Part shown: positions 24,101-33,943 of the stretch, piece after piece
Numbering within the stretch: the stretch's first letter is position 1
Layout: the number at the start of each line of letters is the position of its first letter
Assembly: GCF_036588685.1 (NCBI RefSeq)
Contig: NC_086378.1
Span: forward strand, 36,557,578-36,621,577
Direction of reading: 5' to 3'
DNA: 64,000 bases
Source of the DNA: Mytilus trossulus
Lineage: Eukaryota; Mollusca; Bivalvia; Mytilida; Mytilidae
Notes under the pieces: model-generated
Seen by the model: the letters and a program-made list of their open reading frames with translations, nothing else
Database searches by the model: none
What the model was told of the DNA's origin: nothing
Translations under genes and position numbers: made by a program

Positions 24101-25784
24101 TGGGTCTCTTTCGCCTCTTTTTTTCGTAAAATCCAATCACAAAGTTCGTGCGATAAAAAGTTGGAAAAAAACATTGCAATAATTGCCGGACCAGTGTATG
24201 GTAGGGACATGCAAATACGGACTGTCATACAGAAAACAGCCTATATTACATACATTACATAACCTTAAATTCACAGGGGACAAAATGCGAAACTACACAT
24301 CTAACTGTGAAGTGCTACCTTTATTAAAAATTTTGCATTCTTGTCTTTCATTTTTGTGAATGTTATTTGTCTATATGCCTTTCTGGTGTTTTGTTAGTTT
24401 AGCTAAAACATATTTATTTTTAGTGGATTTGTAAAGAAGTTATTACAACTTACAAAAACCCCTTTCCACTTTGCTGGGGCAAATGCTGCTTTGTAGCGAC
24501 ATAAGCCTGCTCTTGTTTCTTTGTTACATATGACATGGCTTTGTAATTTTACACCCGTAGGAGATATATAGCTATAAAACCAGGTTAATCCATCGTTTGT
24601 TTCATAAGAAAATGTCCATACTAAATCGGGTATATGAAAGTTGCTATTGATTCTTTTGATGTGTTTGAGCTTTTGATTTTGCCATTTACTTAAGAATTTT
24701 CCGTTTAGAATTCTTCTTTTAACTGATTGTATTATTCACGAAGCCTATAAAATAGTGTGCACATTAGTGGTAACAGAGCAGATTTCAGTCACAGCGTTGT
24801 ATGAGCATGGTTCTATTCGATATTATTTTCTTTGGTTGTTGTTGTTGGTATGAATGTTTTGCATATTTTATATTTCAGTTTTGCATATTTCAGTAAAGTC
24901 CACTTTTTTAACATAACAACAATTTGTGTGGTCACCATTTGCAATCGTCAAGCAATATTTAATCCAATCATAATCTTGTAGTAAAATGATTTTATAAAAT
25001 AATTGCTTGATGTGAATGTTCAATACAATAATTAAAAATATTTCAGCATCTTTTGTTATTTGAACCAGGATAAGATTTGCAATATGAGGGGAAAACGGAG
25101 ACGCTGATTACTTTACGACGTCAATTACAGTTTAATTAAAAAGATAATGAATTTTGCTTCGTTTGCTTCTTCTTGGTATCTTTTTACTTTTAATTATGAT
25201 TGGAGAAAAGTAAAATCACAAAAATACCGAACTCCGAGAAAAAATCAAAATGGAAAGTCGCTAACACAAATCAGACGCTACATTGTTCCGTGCATTAAAA
25301 TTGTACCTTGGTAACCCGGGCGACTTCCCAGTAGGTTTGTTCTTTGTATAACTAGTATTTGCTTTCATCATGAATAACGCCGAAAGGGAATTTTACTAGC
25401 TTTTAAATTTTCAAATAAGTGTAGAATGATCACCCTCTTCATTTTTATTCATAAGATGAATATTTTGATTATTTTTGGACTCATTCTAATATCTTAATAG
25501 ATATGATTTAGTGGAAAATAGTTAAATTAAATGCATTTACCTCCAACAAAACTTTCCCCTTTATGAGATGCGTTGTTTATCCTTACTGGAACAGCAACTC
25601 CAGCAAGAAGAATATCACTTATACACAAGTTGACGATGAACAGTTCCACTGAAGAATATTGTTGTTTTTTGGTTAACAGTATGCCTGTGACTAATAAAAT
25701 GTTTAAACATACAGCAAATATGCACATCAATGATAAGAAAAGCGTTAATCCAGGAATATCCCCTAGGTGTTCATCTTCTGACAT
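18178..25784 (-). CDS. Class A (rhodopsin-like) GPCR, three coding exons
   Basis: Seven-transmembrane receptor, 316 residues. Coding exons on the minus strand: 25784-25541, 19539-19040 and 18384-18178, joined at GT/AG sites (phases 1 and 0). Exon 1 holds TM1 (about 13-36, Asn28) and TM2 (about 45-68, SD with Asp57). Exon 2 holds Cys86, TM3, the DRY motif at 110-112, TM4, ECL2 with Cys163 (disulfide partner of Cys86), TM5 and TM6 (VILWSPFF, 235-242). Exon 3 holds TM7 with NPIIY at 278-282 and a basic helix 8 ending in Cys. N-glycosylation sequons are at Asn71 and Asn159, both extracellular. The N-terminus is only about 10 residues, so an upstream coding exon is possible. Motif style suggests a peptide receptor, but the ligand cannot be named. 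A possible poly(A) signal (AATAAA on minus) is at 17923-17918. Intron 1 is 6.0 kb and transposon-filled. Confidence 0.88.
19825..19850 (+). repeat. Poly-G tract
   Basis: Six G, one A, then 19 G on the plus strand (C-rich on the receptor's sense strand). It lies in intron 1 of the receptor gene and could form a quadruplex when single-stranded. Confidence 0.85.
20030..20260 (+). repeat. 5'-truncated 3' tail of the Naiad-like Penelope element
   Basis: Starts with ACATGACGGGAGCCACATGT and runs through AGCAGGATCTGCTTACCCTT to GGTATCTTTCGTCCCTCTTT, matching in reverse complement the 3' non-coding tail of the element at 41844-44707. Frames here are not genes. Confidence 0.85.
21536..23160 (+). mobile_element. 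Decayed Penelope-like element (family 3), interrupted by a younger insertion
   Basis: On the plus strand, about 21588-21640 encodes a decayed QQIVGIPMGTN-type RT motif B and 21740-21755 an RYIGDV-like motif C. Sequence continues with decayed RT C-terminus to CGTATCAACTTCTCAAATAC and GATGG at about 22130. It resumes after 22980 with TAGATTATAGGTAATGACGT and TATTTATCATTTCAATGACG, matching the uninterrupted tails at 48600-48690 and 49550-49640. The minus-strand copy 22134-22979 therefore landed inside it. Many stops; inactive. Confidence 0.7.
22134..22979 (-). mobile_element. Naiad-like Penelope element, 5'-truncated and internally deleted copy
   Basis: The minus strand carries RT from motif B (GIPMGTNCAPL) through YIDDVLSLNN to PAAPAYG (frame 22926-22537), then jumps over the segment that follows in the fuller copy and resumes in the C-terminal VDRYG region and 3' tail to 22134. 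It is 5'-truncated at 22979 relative to the copy at 41844-44707. Confidence 0.85.
23171..24290. repeat. Recent ~600-bp tandem duplication
   Basis: The stretch from 23171 to ~23667 is repeated at 23771 to ~24266, exactly 600 bp on, with only about seven or eight differences by eye over roughly 495 bp. Both copies start AATTAAATATGAGCCACAAA and end CTATATTACATACAT. The phrase AAATTCACAGGGG follows each unit; about 75 bp present after the first is missing after the second. It lies in intron 1 of the receptor gene; no coding function is apparent. Confidence 0.9.
24572..24730 (+). repeat. CCAGGTT/GACAGTT repeat, diverged copy
   Basis: GCTATAAAACCAGGTTAATC, TTTTGATGTGTTTGAGCTTT and GATTTTGCCATTTACTTAAG follow the order of the family consensus. 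A short reversed piece is at 25195-25265. Sequence from 24740 to 25520 shows no gene outside these fragments. Confidence 0.7.
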
Positions 25785-26484
25785 TATGTTATAAGAACGA
25801 TATCAACGTTCCTATTGTCTGTTATAACATAGCCAGGAGAGAAAATAATGATATATTGATTATTATTATTAACACATTAATCATCTCTATTGCCAGTCTT
25901 GACAAAAAGTTGTTTTGGTCATATTACAGAGACCACAATAGACCAAAAAAGATCGGCAAAATCCACTCTTGATTTCATTTCATATCTACTCTTCTGCCAA
26001 TCTTCTTGCAATGAGTTTGTTACAGTGAAAAAGTTTTCTATAATTAAACAAAATAAGCTAGATAATTACATAGTGTATTTTTGACTATTAAAAACCTGAT
26101 GGCATACTTAGAAATCCCTTTCAAAGCTTATATTGTATTGAGCTACTTATCTTATATATTGCTGATAAAGGTTAATGTAAAAAAGTTCTGTATAAGCAAC
26201 ACACGTGGTATTTTTGCAGCTCATTCGATAGACTTTGTTGGTGCAAGAATCCAAAGGCAGGAAATCAATTTTACATTCTCATATTAACCTTGTGATATCT
26301 TTGATTCATTTTTTGACAAAGGCCGTCTTCACATCAAAGTTGCGTACTTAATACTGTATACACTTATCTTCATATAACGAGCATTTTTTTCTGTACAACA
26401 GTTTTAACTACCTGTGTATGCAAATTTTTCTCTGCTGTAAACTACATGTACACGCGTATGTAATTGATGGTCAAGTTACAGTGA

Positions 26485-26691
26485 ATGGGCAAAGTTAACA
26501 TAGTTGATTTGATTTTTGGTGTTTTAACGCCACTTTCAAGCACCGCAAGCCGGTGTGCCCGGAATGAACCACCGACCTTCGATAGGAAAACTGACAATCC
26601 TAGACAATTAAGATTGGAGTCGGGTGCACCCGCACGAACGGGATTCAAACTCACAACCTCAGTGTTGACTAGTTAGTGATGTCAGTAGTTG

Positions 26692-26693
<2 letters not shown>
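26485..26693 (-). mobile_element. Probable tRNA-derived SINE
   Basis: Read on the minus strand the head contains GAGGTTGTGAGTTTGAATCC, close to a Pol III B box (GTTCGAATCC), followed by GGTGCACCCG and a GC-rich body with GGTGGTTCATTCCGGGCACA. GC content is far above its surroundings. A run of 26 T (plus strand) follows at 26694-26719, on the head side, so it may belong to another element. The A box is degenerate. Confidence 0.55.
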
Positions 26694-26719
<26 letters not shown>

Positions 26720-26723
<4 letters not shown>

Positions 26724-27555
26724 AAAACAGTGTTTATCCTACGAAAACAAATGGTCACTGCCTTTAGAAAATCGATCTAAAGACTATGAGTACTTTCAGG
26801 GTTAAAAAGATGTCACGATTACACAGTTTAAAAAAGCATCGTAATAGTAGAAAAGAAGGATTTAAAAAATGAATACTCTGGACTGATATTGATTGAAAAA
26901 ATAACCTTGTCTACGACAAGATGAAAATAGATATTTTTCCAAAAATGCCGAATATGTAGAAAAGTAAAAATAATTTTCGCGCGAAATTAAATGAGCAACA
27001 CTATCAAAAGATGTTAATATTTCATCTGCCAAAGATTACCCCCTCCCAATGAAATTTAAATAGTCATCCCCTATGATTTTTTTTCAAATTTAAACATGCT
27101 ATTAACTGAACATATTTTTTTGTTATACAAATAACTAAATTCAAGATATTATTATAATCATTATTATTCCAAATATTTTTCTACCTTAGATATTCATAAT
27201 AAAAATCATGTTCTTGATATCTTGTTTTTTGAACACTTAATCCAAACAAGACCTATATTGATTATCGACTACATGTAATCAAAACCTGTTTTAAATTTGA
27301 TTGATATGTTCATAATTAGTAACTTTACTGTTATCACTAAATTTAAAAAAAAACTAAGGCTTTTCTAATTATTCTGGCAAAAACAAAAACAAATGATATA
27401 TTTATCAATTTTCATACTTTTAGATTTAAGAAAACATTTCAAAGGTTTAAAACAATTAAAAAGGCAGAATTTAAACAAAAATATCATATACAAGTTAAAG
27501 TATGTGCTCAGTTATTCTTTTCATTATTACCATTTTACGAATCAAAGTATTTTCT
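26720..27555. other. Intergenic, no gene seen
   Basis: Very AT-rich sequence with frequent stops in all frames and no recognisable repeat beyond short A/T runs. Confidence 0.5.
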
Positions 27556-27560
27556 ATTTG

Positions 27561-27800
27561 CACCAACGCGCGTTTTGTATACAAAAGAGACATCAGTGAT
27601 GTTCTAATACAAACAAATTTAAAAGACCAGATAAAGTACGAAGTTGAAGAGCATTGAGGACAAAAAAAATCCTTAAACTTTTGCCAAATACAGCTAAGAT
27701 ACTTTATTTTTATGGTAGAAAAGCCTTAGTTTTTCAAAAATTCAAAGTTTTGTAAACATATTGTTGACAATTAAGACCATGCCAACACAGGAGTGATCAA
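27561..27800 (-). pseudogene. Decayed hammerhead retrozyme
   Basis: 27561-27604 reversed contains CACTGATG...ACGCGCGTTGG, a ribozyme with damaged core. The adjoining GTTGAAGAGCATTGAGGA, TGCCAAATACAGCTAAGAT and AGCCTTAGTTTTTC segments match the body of the retrozyme units at 30081-30465 and 56039-56640. Confidence 0.65.
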
Positions 27801-28069
27801 ATACTTTTGAAAAATGATAACAAACCATATCAACTTGCGTAATATTCTTTTGTCTTATTTTCAAAATAGCTCCTTTTCAGTTGTTTACCAAATATGAATT
27901 TATTATAAAATTGATGGTCCTCAAATAACCATGAAATATCTGTTTTATCGATAATAGATATGTTCCCTATAAAATGAATTAGATCTATTTAGAATATTCA
28001 TAAATAATAAATAGAATATTGAGAAATTCTTGAATGATTTGTCTAATGATTTTTGGACTATCTCTTATG

Positions 28070-28265
28070 AATATGGATATCACACATGTGGCACATGTGG
28101 AGTAGGATCTATGTACACTGCCTACCTCGGACCAACCTTAGTTTTTGGTCGGTTTACTCAGTCCTTAGTTTTCAATGTTGTATTTTGTCTAATACTGTTG
28201 TTTGTCAGTTTGTCAGTTTGTCTTTATTAGTTTAAGTGTCCCTGTGGTATCTTTCTTTCGTTTTA
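28070..28265 (+). repeat. Diverged Penelope-like 3' tail
   Basis: CACATGTGGCACATGTGGAG, TTAGTTTTTGGTCGG and TGTCCCTGTGGTATCTTTCT match the Naiad-like 3' tail in order but with many changes. Confidence 0.6.
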
Positions 28266-28314
28266 GTTTTCATATATAATAAATAAATAGACAACTGCTT
28301 TAGCAAACAAACAG

Positions 28315-28440
28315 TTTAAAAGCCAAACAAGTACAAAGTTGAAGAGCATTGAGCACCCAAAATTCCCAAAAGTTGTGCCAAATACGGCTTAGGTAATCTA
28401 CTCCTGGGATAAGAAAATCCTTAGTTAAAAGCCGTTTTAT
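28315..28440 (-). repeat. Retrozyme body fragment
   Basis: AAGTTGAAGAGCATTGAGCA, AGTTGTGCCAAATACGGCTT and GATAAGAAAATCCTTAGTTA match the unit body of the retrozymes; the ribozyme part is absent. Confidence 0.65.
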
Positions 28441-29164
28441 AACCATAGATAATGAATTGTGGCTTTGATAAACAATCTGTGCTAATTAAGTAAAAACCCG
28501 CTTTTTTTTACATCTTTATTAGCGACAGGTGTTTAGATTTAACACTCGTCGTTATTAATAAATCTTCTCCATTTTATCCTCTCCAATTAATTGATAAAGG
28601 GGTAACACTTGTCATTCACCTCAAAATCATATTATATAAATCCATAATGATACATACTAATAATACTAATGAATGACACGGATTTATATAAGTTCTTCTG
28701 GTTTCCGAATCCAAGTAATTCTATTCTGTGCACTTTTGAAAAATAAAATATTGTTCAAACTAATAGATCTAAGACATAATAATATCCTTATAATTCCAAA
28801 ATATGTCGATGAACTTAGTTAATCCCGTTCAAAGCAAAGTGTGTCACTGGCATTTAATTTTCAATACCAATATGAGAATCAATTCTGAATGCAAAGCCAA
28901 AAATGCAAAAGCTGTAAAATTTAATAAAAATGCCCTATTTACTAGCTTAACTAAAAAAACAAACACTACGAATAGCCCGATTTTTTTTTTTTTTTAAACT
29001 CAGAAACTACGATGATCTAAATTGTAAATCAACAAATCTTCTCTCTGGATTAGAGTGTAATGTGGCAGATTTTGATGTTAGTGAAACAAAAGAAAGGCTT
29101 GATTAACGAATAAAAGTGCGGTCATTGATCATGCAAATGACATTACTTACTCAGTTTTAGTTTG

Positions 29165-29245
29165 TAACCCGGAATTTTTCCTTTTTTTTCTCAATTGATT
29201 TATGAATTTCGAACAGCGGTATACTACTGTTGTCTTTATTTACCA
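29165..29245 (+). repeat. Short interspersed repeat (CGAACAGCGGTATACTACTG)
   Basis: TTTGTAACCCGGAATTTTTC and TCGAACAGCGGTATACTACT recur at 32315-32380. No gene is implied. Confidence 0.55.
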
Positions 29246-29629
29246 GCATTTTAATAAGTGTGGTTGTCTAGTACTTTCCACACGAGATCGCATCATTGAA
29301 AAAAAAACCAACAGGACTAACAATCCTTATTTTGTTTTGTGGCCTAAAGCATCACTGAAGAGACATGTATTATCGAACTGCACATCTGGTACAGTCATTT
29401 GTATCATTTATGTTATATCTTCAGACAAATTCATTTTTATTCACGGATTAACATATACTATTCGATAATAGTTTTGGTATAGTTGGTTTCTTCTTGTAGC
29501 TGAATGATTCATAAATGTTTAATGTAAAAACTTTGATAAATGATGGTATTTAAAAAGGTAACATTTTCAACTATTGATATCATGACCTACCAAATGAAAC
29601 GTATAACCGTCTTTCATTTTACATGAACA

Positions 29630-29825
29630 ACACTATAAATGATACATGTGGAATTATATCTCCTTATCCCTCCGAATCACCTGAAATCACCCATTGTCTT
29701 TTCGTCGGGTTTTTTTTTCGATTTTTCGTTTTTCGATATCATTTTTTTTCCAATGGCATCATTTGTTGGTTTTAGATTTACAAGTTTGAATATTTCTTTT
29801 GTGTATCTTGAATTTAAAGACTGAC
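29630..29825 (+). repeat. Strongly diverged Penelope-like 3' tail
   Basis: GATACATGTGGAATTATATC...TCCGAATCACCTGAAATCACC and a final TAGATTTACAAGTTTGAATA parallel the Naiad-like tail. The resemblance is partial. Confidence 0.5.
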
Positions 29826-30080
29826 TATCGTTTGATATATATATAGTGGTTCATCGTTTGGAATATTGTAACCAATTGATCCAGATGTTTTATATTTATG
29901 ATCGTCTTTCTGGTTGACAGCGTATTACTATGTTTTATTTTTATATGAAAACTCATTAAAGATACGAGGCGTTCGTCTGCTTTAGAATTTTAAGTAGCTA
30001 TTTAATCAAAATAGTGGGAAAACCAAATCAGTTATGAAATTAAAGCCAAGAAACAAAATATTACTACATAAGGTTGCGTC

Positions 30081-30465
30081 AATAGTTATCAAATGTACCA
30101 GGATTATAATTTAGTACGCCACACGCGTGTTTCGTCTACATAAGACTCACCAGTGACGCTCATATCAAAATATTTATAAAGCCAAACAATTACAAAGTTG
30201 AAGAGCATTGAGGATCCAAAATTCCAAAAAGTTGTGCCAAATACGGCTAAGGAAATCTATGCCTGGAATAAGAAAATCCTTAGTTTTTCGAAAAAAAAAA
30301 AACTTTTGATAACAGGAAACATATCAAAAAATTACCCCAATATTGATATTCATGTCAACACCGAAGTGTTGACTACTCGGCTGGTGATACCATCGGGGAT
30401 GAAACGTCCACCTGCAGTGGCATCGACCCAGTGGTGTAAACATTTATAGGTACCAGGATACATTT
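30081..30465 (-). mobile_element. Retrozyme, about one unit, ribozyme mutated
   Basis: On the minus strand the copy begins near ATCCTGGTACC (about 30465), a few bases downstream of where cleavage would occur in a preceding unit. It runs through the family body (GAAGTGTTGACTACTCGG and GTTGTGCCAAATACGGCTAA on plus) to a hammerhead at 30160-30116, and ends at GATAACTATT near 30081. Unit length is about 356 bp. The ribozyme has CTGGTGA in place of CTGATGA and a G at the cleavage position, so it should be inactive; stem III has lengthened to ACAC/GTGT. Confidence 0.8.
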
Positions 30466-30554
30466 TTTTTAATGCCGTCTATGCCTTGGGGGTTTTAAAC
30501 CGAAATATTTTGCATGATTCAACGTTTTATCAACACTGCATTTTTCAGGAAATT

Positions 30555-33100
30555 AAATATGATGTTTTATGTCAGCGCATTCGTGCCTGAGTACTGACTA
30601 CTGTTGGGTACGGAAGGTTTCAGTGGTATAGACGCGGTGGTATAACAAGTAATTATTAGGATTCACAGTTTGCTTTTCCTTAATGATCAATTATCATATT
30701 ATAAAGTCCGAAAAGTACAGATTCGATTCATAAAGCCAAATTGGTTGAATGTATTCACACATTTAACATATCATAATTAACTATAATTGTAACTAAGCAA
30801 CACAAATAACATTGTCATTATGTATTTCCCTTGAATGCATTTAGATCAGAGATCAGAGATCTAAATATATTTAAAAAAAGCTTTTGAACGTTTGACGTTA
30901 ATTTTGTTTTTTGTATTGAACTTTTTACTGTATTGAGTTTTATGATTACATTCATTTTCCACTTCATATAACTGTACAAAAAAAATTTGTTAATGTATAA
31001 TCGACAATATATACCACATGTTGTTTCAGGAAATTGAAAAATTTCAAAGAAGATACGAACATCTATCGTGTTTACGGGAACGATAAACCGAACTCTCACT
31101 CAAACAAACACAAAAACTGGCAACTGACACTTTCACTTTGATGCGACTCTCATACAAGTGAGAGGTTTAGCTAGCTATAAAACCAGGTTCAATCCACCAT
31201 TTTCTACATTAGAAAATGCCTGTACCAAGTCAGGAATATGACAGTTGTTATCCATTCGTTTGATGTGTTTGGACTCTTGATTTTGCCTTTTGATTTTTGA
31301 TTTTCCTTTTTGAATTTTGCTCGGAGTTCAGTATTTTTGTGTTTTTACTTTTTTCAAGATATTTTTTTTTTTCAGTAATAACGCATTTGTTATGTTAAGA
31401 GGATGTGTTTTTCAACAAATAATCTGCATTTCCATGGAAAAAAACTGTGACCTTCTATTTACTGACTTGTTCCCTTTATTCTTATAAAATTAAAAGATAA
31501 CACAAACACAATTTAGTCTTGTATCCAGAAATTGAGAGCAGTACTTTACAACAAAAAAGATGATTAAGCTTCCCTATTGTGTACTGTCCGTTTCTATGTA
31601 GAAACGTTCCAAACGAATTTGTGTTTGCTGTGCATTATGTTGTAGACATAAAAACTAAACGTTCAAATGCAAGAAGTAGCAAATGTTTTTTTTTAATAAA
31701 TAGCTATCTGCATTAAAATACATTATTATCATTCAAACTCTATTATTCTTTTATTTGGCAGACATTTTGATTTAATTAAGCTCTATTGTTTTCAGTTTTT
31801 TTTCAATTTGTTTCAAATAGTTACTTTAAAAGAGTCACAACCATCGTAGAAATTAAATAATAACCTACAGGTCTGGCTTAATTAGATATGAGTTATGTGT
31901 CTTTGTTCAACAAATTTTACTTTTAAAAAATTCAAACGGCAACAAATGAAAAATATAATTATAAAAAAGTTGTCAACACTCCTCAAATATGACGTTTCGT
32001 GTCATCACATACGTACTGACTCCTGTGCCAGTGATAATTTTGGGGACGAAATGATGCAGTGGTATAGACGCAGTGGTTGTATACGTATCAACTATTTATT
32101 AGAATTCACAGTTTGATTTTCCTGAATGATCAAGTATCATATTATAAAGTCCGAAAAGTACAAACTCGATTCAAATAGCTTGAATAGGTAGAATGTGTTC
32201 ACACATCTTACATATTATAATTAACTATAATAATTGTAACTAAGCAACACAAATGTTGTGTTTCTATTGTGTCATTGCTCTCTTGTTATATTTGATGTGT
32301 TTCCCTCAGTTTTATTTTGTAACCCGGATTTTTTTTCCCTCAATCGTTTATCAATATCGAACAGCGGTATACTACTGTGGCTTTTATAGATATATTCAAC
32401 AAATAATCTTCATGTCCATGGAACAAAACTGTGAACTTCTATTTGCCGACTTGTTCCTGGTATTCTTATGAGGCACACTACATGCAGGAGTAACACGAAA
32501 CAGAAATACAGATGATGTCCTCTCACTTGATAATTCAAACCAATTTTAAGCACTCTATCCTAGCAAACATTGATATAAAATATATATCACATATTCAATA
32601 AAATCTGGTTCATATCATATATCTAGAAATTGACAACGAGGGTCGGTTGAGAGCAGAACTTTACAACAAAAAAGAAACGTTCCAAACGATTTGTTGTCTG
32701 CTGTGCACTGTGTTGTAGACATATAAACTAAACTTTCAAATGCCTAAAAGAAATAGCAAATGTTTGTTTTTTTTATAAATATCTATCAGCATAAAAAAAC
32801 ATTATAATTATTCAAACTCTACCATTTTTTTTATTTCACAGAAATTTTGATTTGATTAAGGTATAACCTTTTCATTTTTGTTTCATTTGCTTTCGTTTGG
32901 TACCTGTTGAAAAAAGTCAAAACCCTGGTAGAGATAGAACAACTATCTACAGTAATATTAATGTTGTGGATTATTTTGAGATGAGTTATAGAACTTTATC
33001 CAACACAAATCACTCATAAAAATTATAATGGCATCAAATGGAAAATCACATGTTTAAATGTTCATCGTGTCAACACGCCTCAATATATCTTCTACAATAA
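30555..33100. repeat. Degenerate segmental tandem duplication with old RT fragments
   Basis: 30660-30815 matches 32106-32260 (ATCATATTATAAAGTCCGAA, TAACTAAGCAACACAAAT). 31411-31480 matches 32395-32475, both a decayed Penelope-like motif (TTCAACAAATAATCT, TCCATGGAA, AAAACTGTGA). 31601-31795 matches 32674-32880, and 31885-31990 matches 32980-33100. The spacing changes from about 1446 to 984 bp because a CCAGGTT repeat (31150-31365) is present only in the first unit. Confidence 0.7.
31150..31365 (+). repeat. CCAGGTT/GACAGTT repeat, fairly complete copy
   Basis: Begins GAGAGGTTTAGCTAGCTATA and AAACCAGGTTCAATCCACCA, continues AAATGCCTGTACCAAGTCAG, and ends GAGTTCAGTATTTTTGTG. It is the best-preserved single plus-strand copy in the window. 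Confidence 0.75.
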
Positions 33101-33515
33101 TGACTAGCGCAGGATAAATAATTAAATAGTATACAAGTGAGAAAAGCCAGTTGAATATACGAACATATGAATTCATTTGACGCTATAATAAATTATTGGT
33201 TTTCAATCAAAACAATGACGACCATAGACAATCTGAATCAAAATAATTTCAAACTTGAAGTCTGGAATTGATATTCAGAGAAACATTTGAATATAATTGA
33301 ATTTCAGTTGAAGGCAACAGTAGTATACCGATATTCAATAGTCATAATGCGATTAAGCAAGCACAAATCCGGGTGGCAAACTTAAACCCGAGGACAAAAC
33401 TTCAATTATAAGAACGAAACTAGACAAGGCAGTGAACGACCGATAAAGAAGTTGAAGTGGGCACTTTATCTGAATTGGTAGAAGTTATCAGACCTCTGAT
33501 TAAACGTTGAAACAA

Positions 33516-33597
33516 AAAATGATCAAACCCCGAACTCAGAGACAAAAAAATGATCCAACCCCGAACTCAGACACAAAAAAAAATAATCCAACTCCGA
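33516..33597 (+). repeat. Short ~30-bp tandem repeat
   Basis: Three diverged copies of AATGATC(A/C)AACCCCGAACTC plus AGA(G/C)ACAAAAAAA follow one another. No further function is visible. Confidence 0.65.
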
Positions 33598-33943
33598 CAA
33601 AGAATATATGAAATATCTATCATCTCTTTGTGATAAATATGATGTTGTTCCTGACTTCAAAACATTAAATAGTTTTATTTTTTAATGTACATCGTACTAC
33701 TCCGAGTGTCGTGTAAAAGTTTTAGGAATAAATAAGTACGCAGGTAATGACATGTACAAATACATATAAATAAAATAAATATAAATAAATAATCTTTATT
33801 TCAAGAGGATGATCCCATTAGTTAAAACTAATCTTCCTGAGAGTCCTCAAAATAATAATAACATAGTTATAAGTACAAACAGTATAATAAAGTTATATTA
33901 TACACAATATACAATTGTATTGAAATAATAATGAAAATGCATA

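Noticed and set aside
30198..30449. 83-codon frame at 30198-30449 and 51772-52011 on minus
   Set aside because: Both are accidental translations of the retrozyme unit body; similarity between them reflects the repeat.
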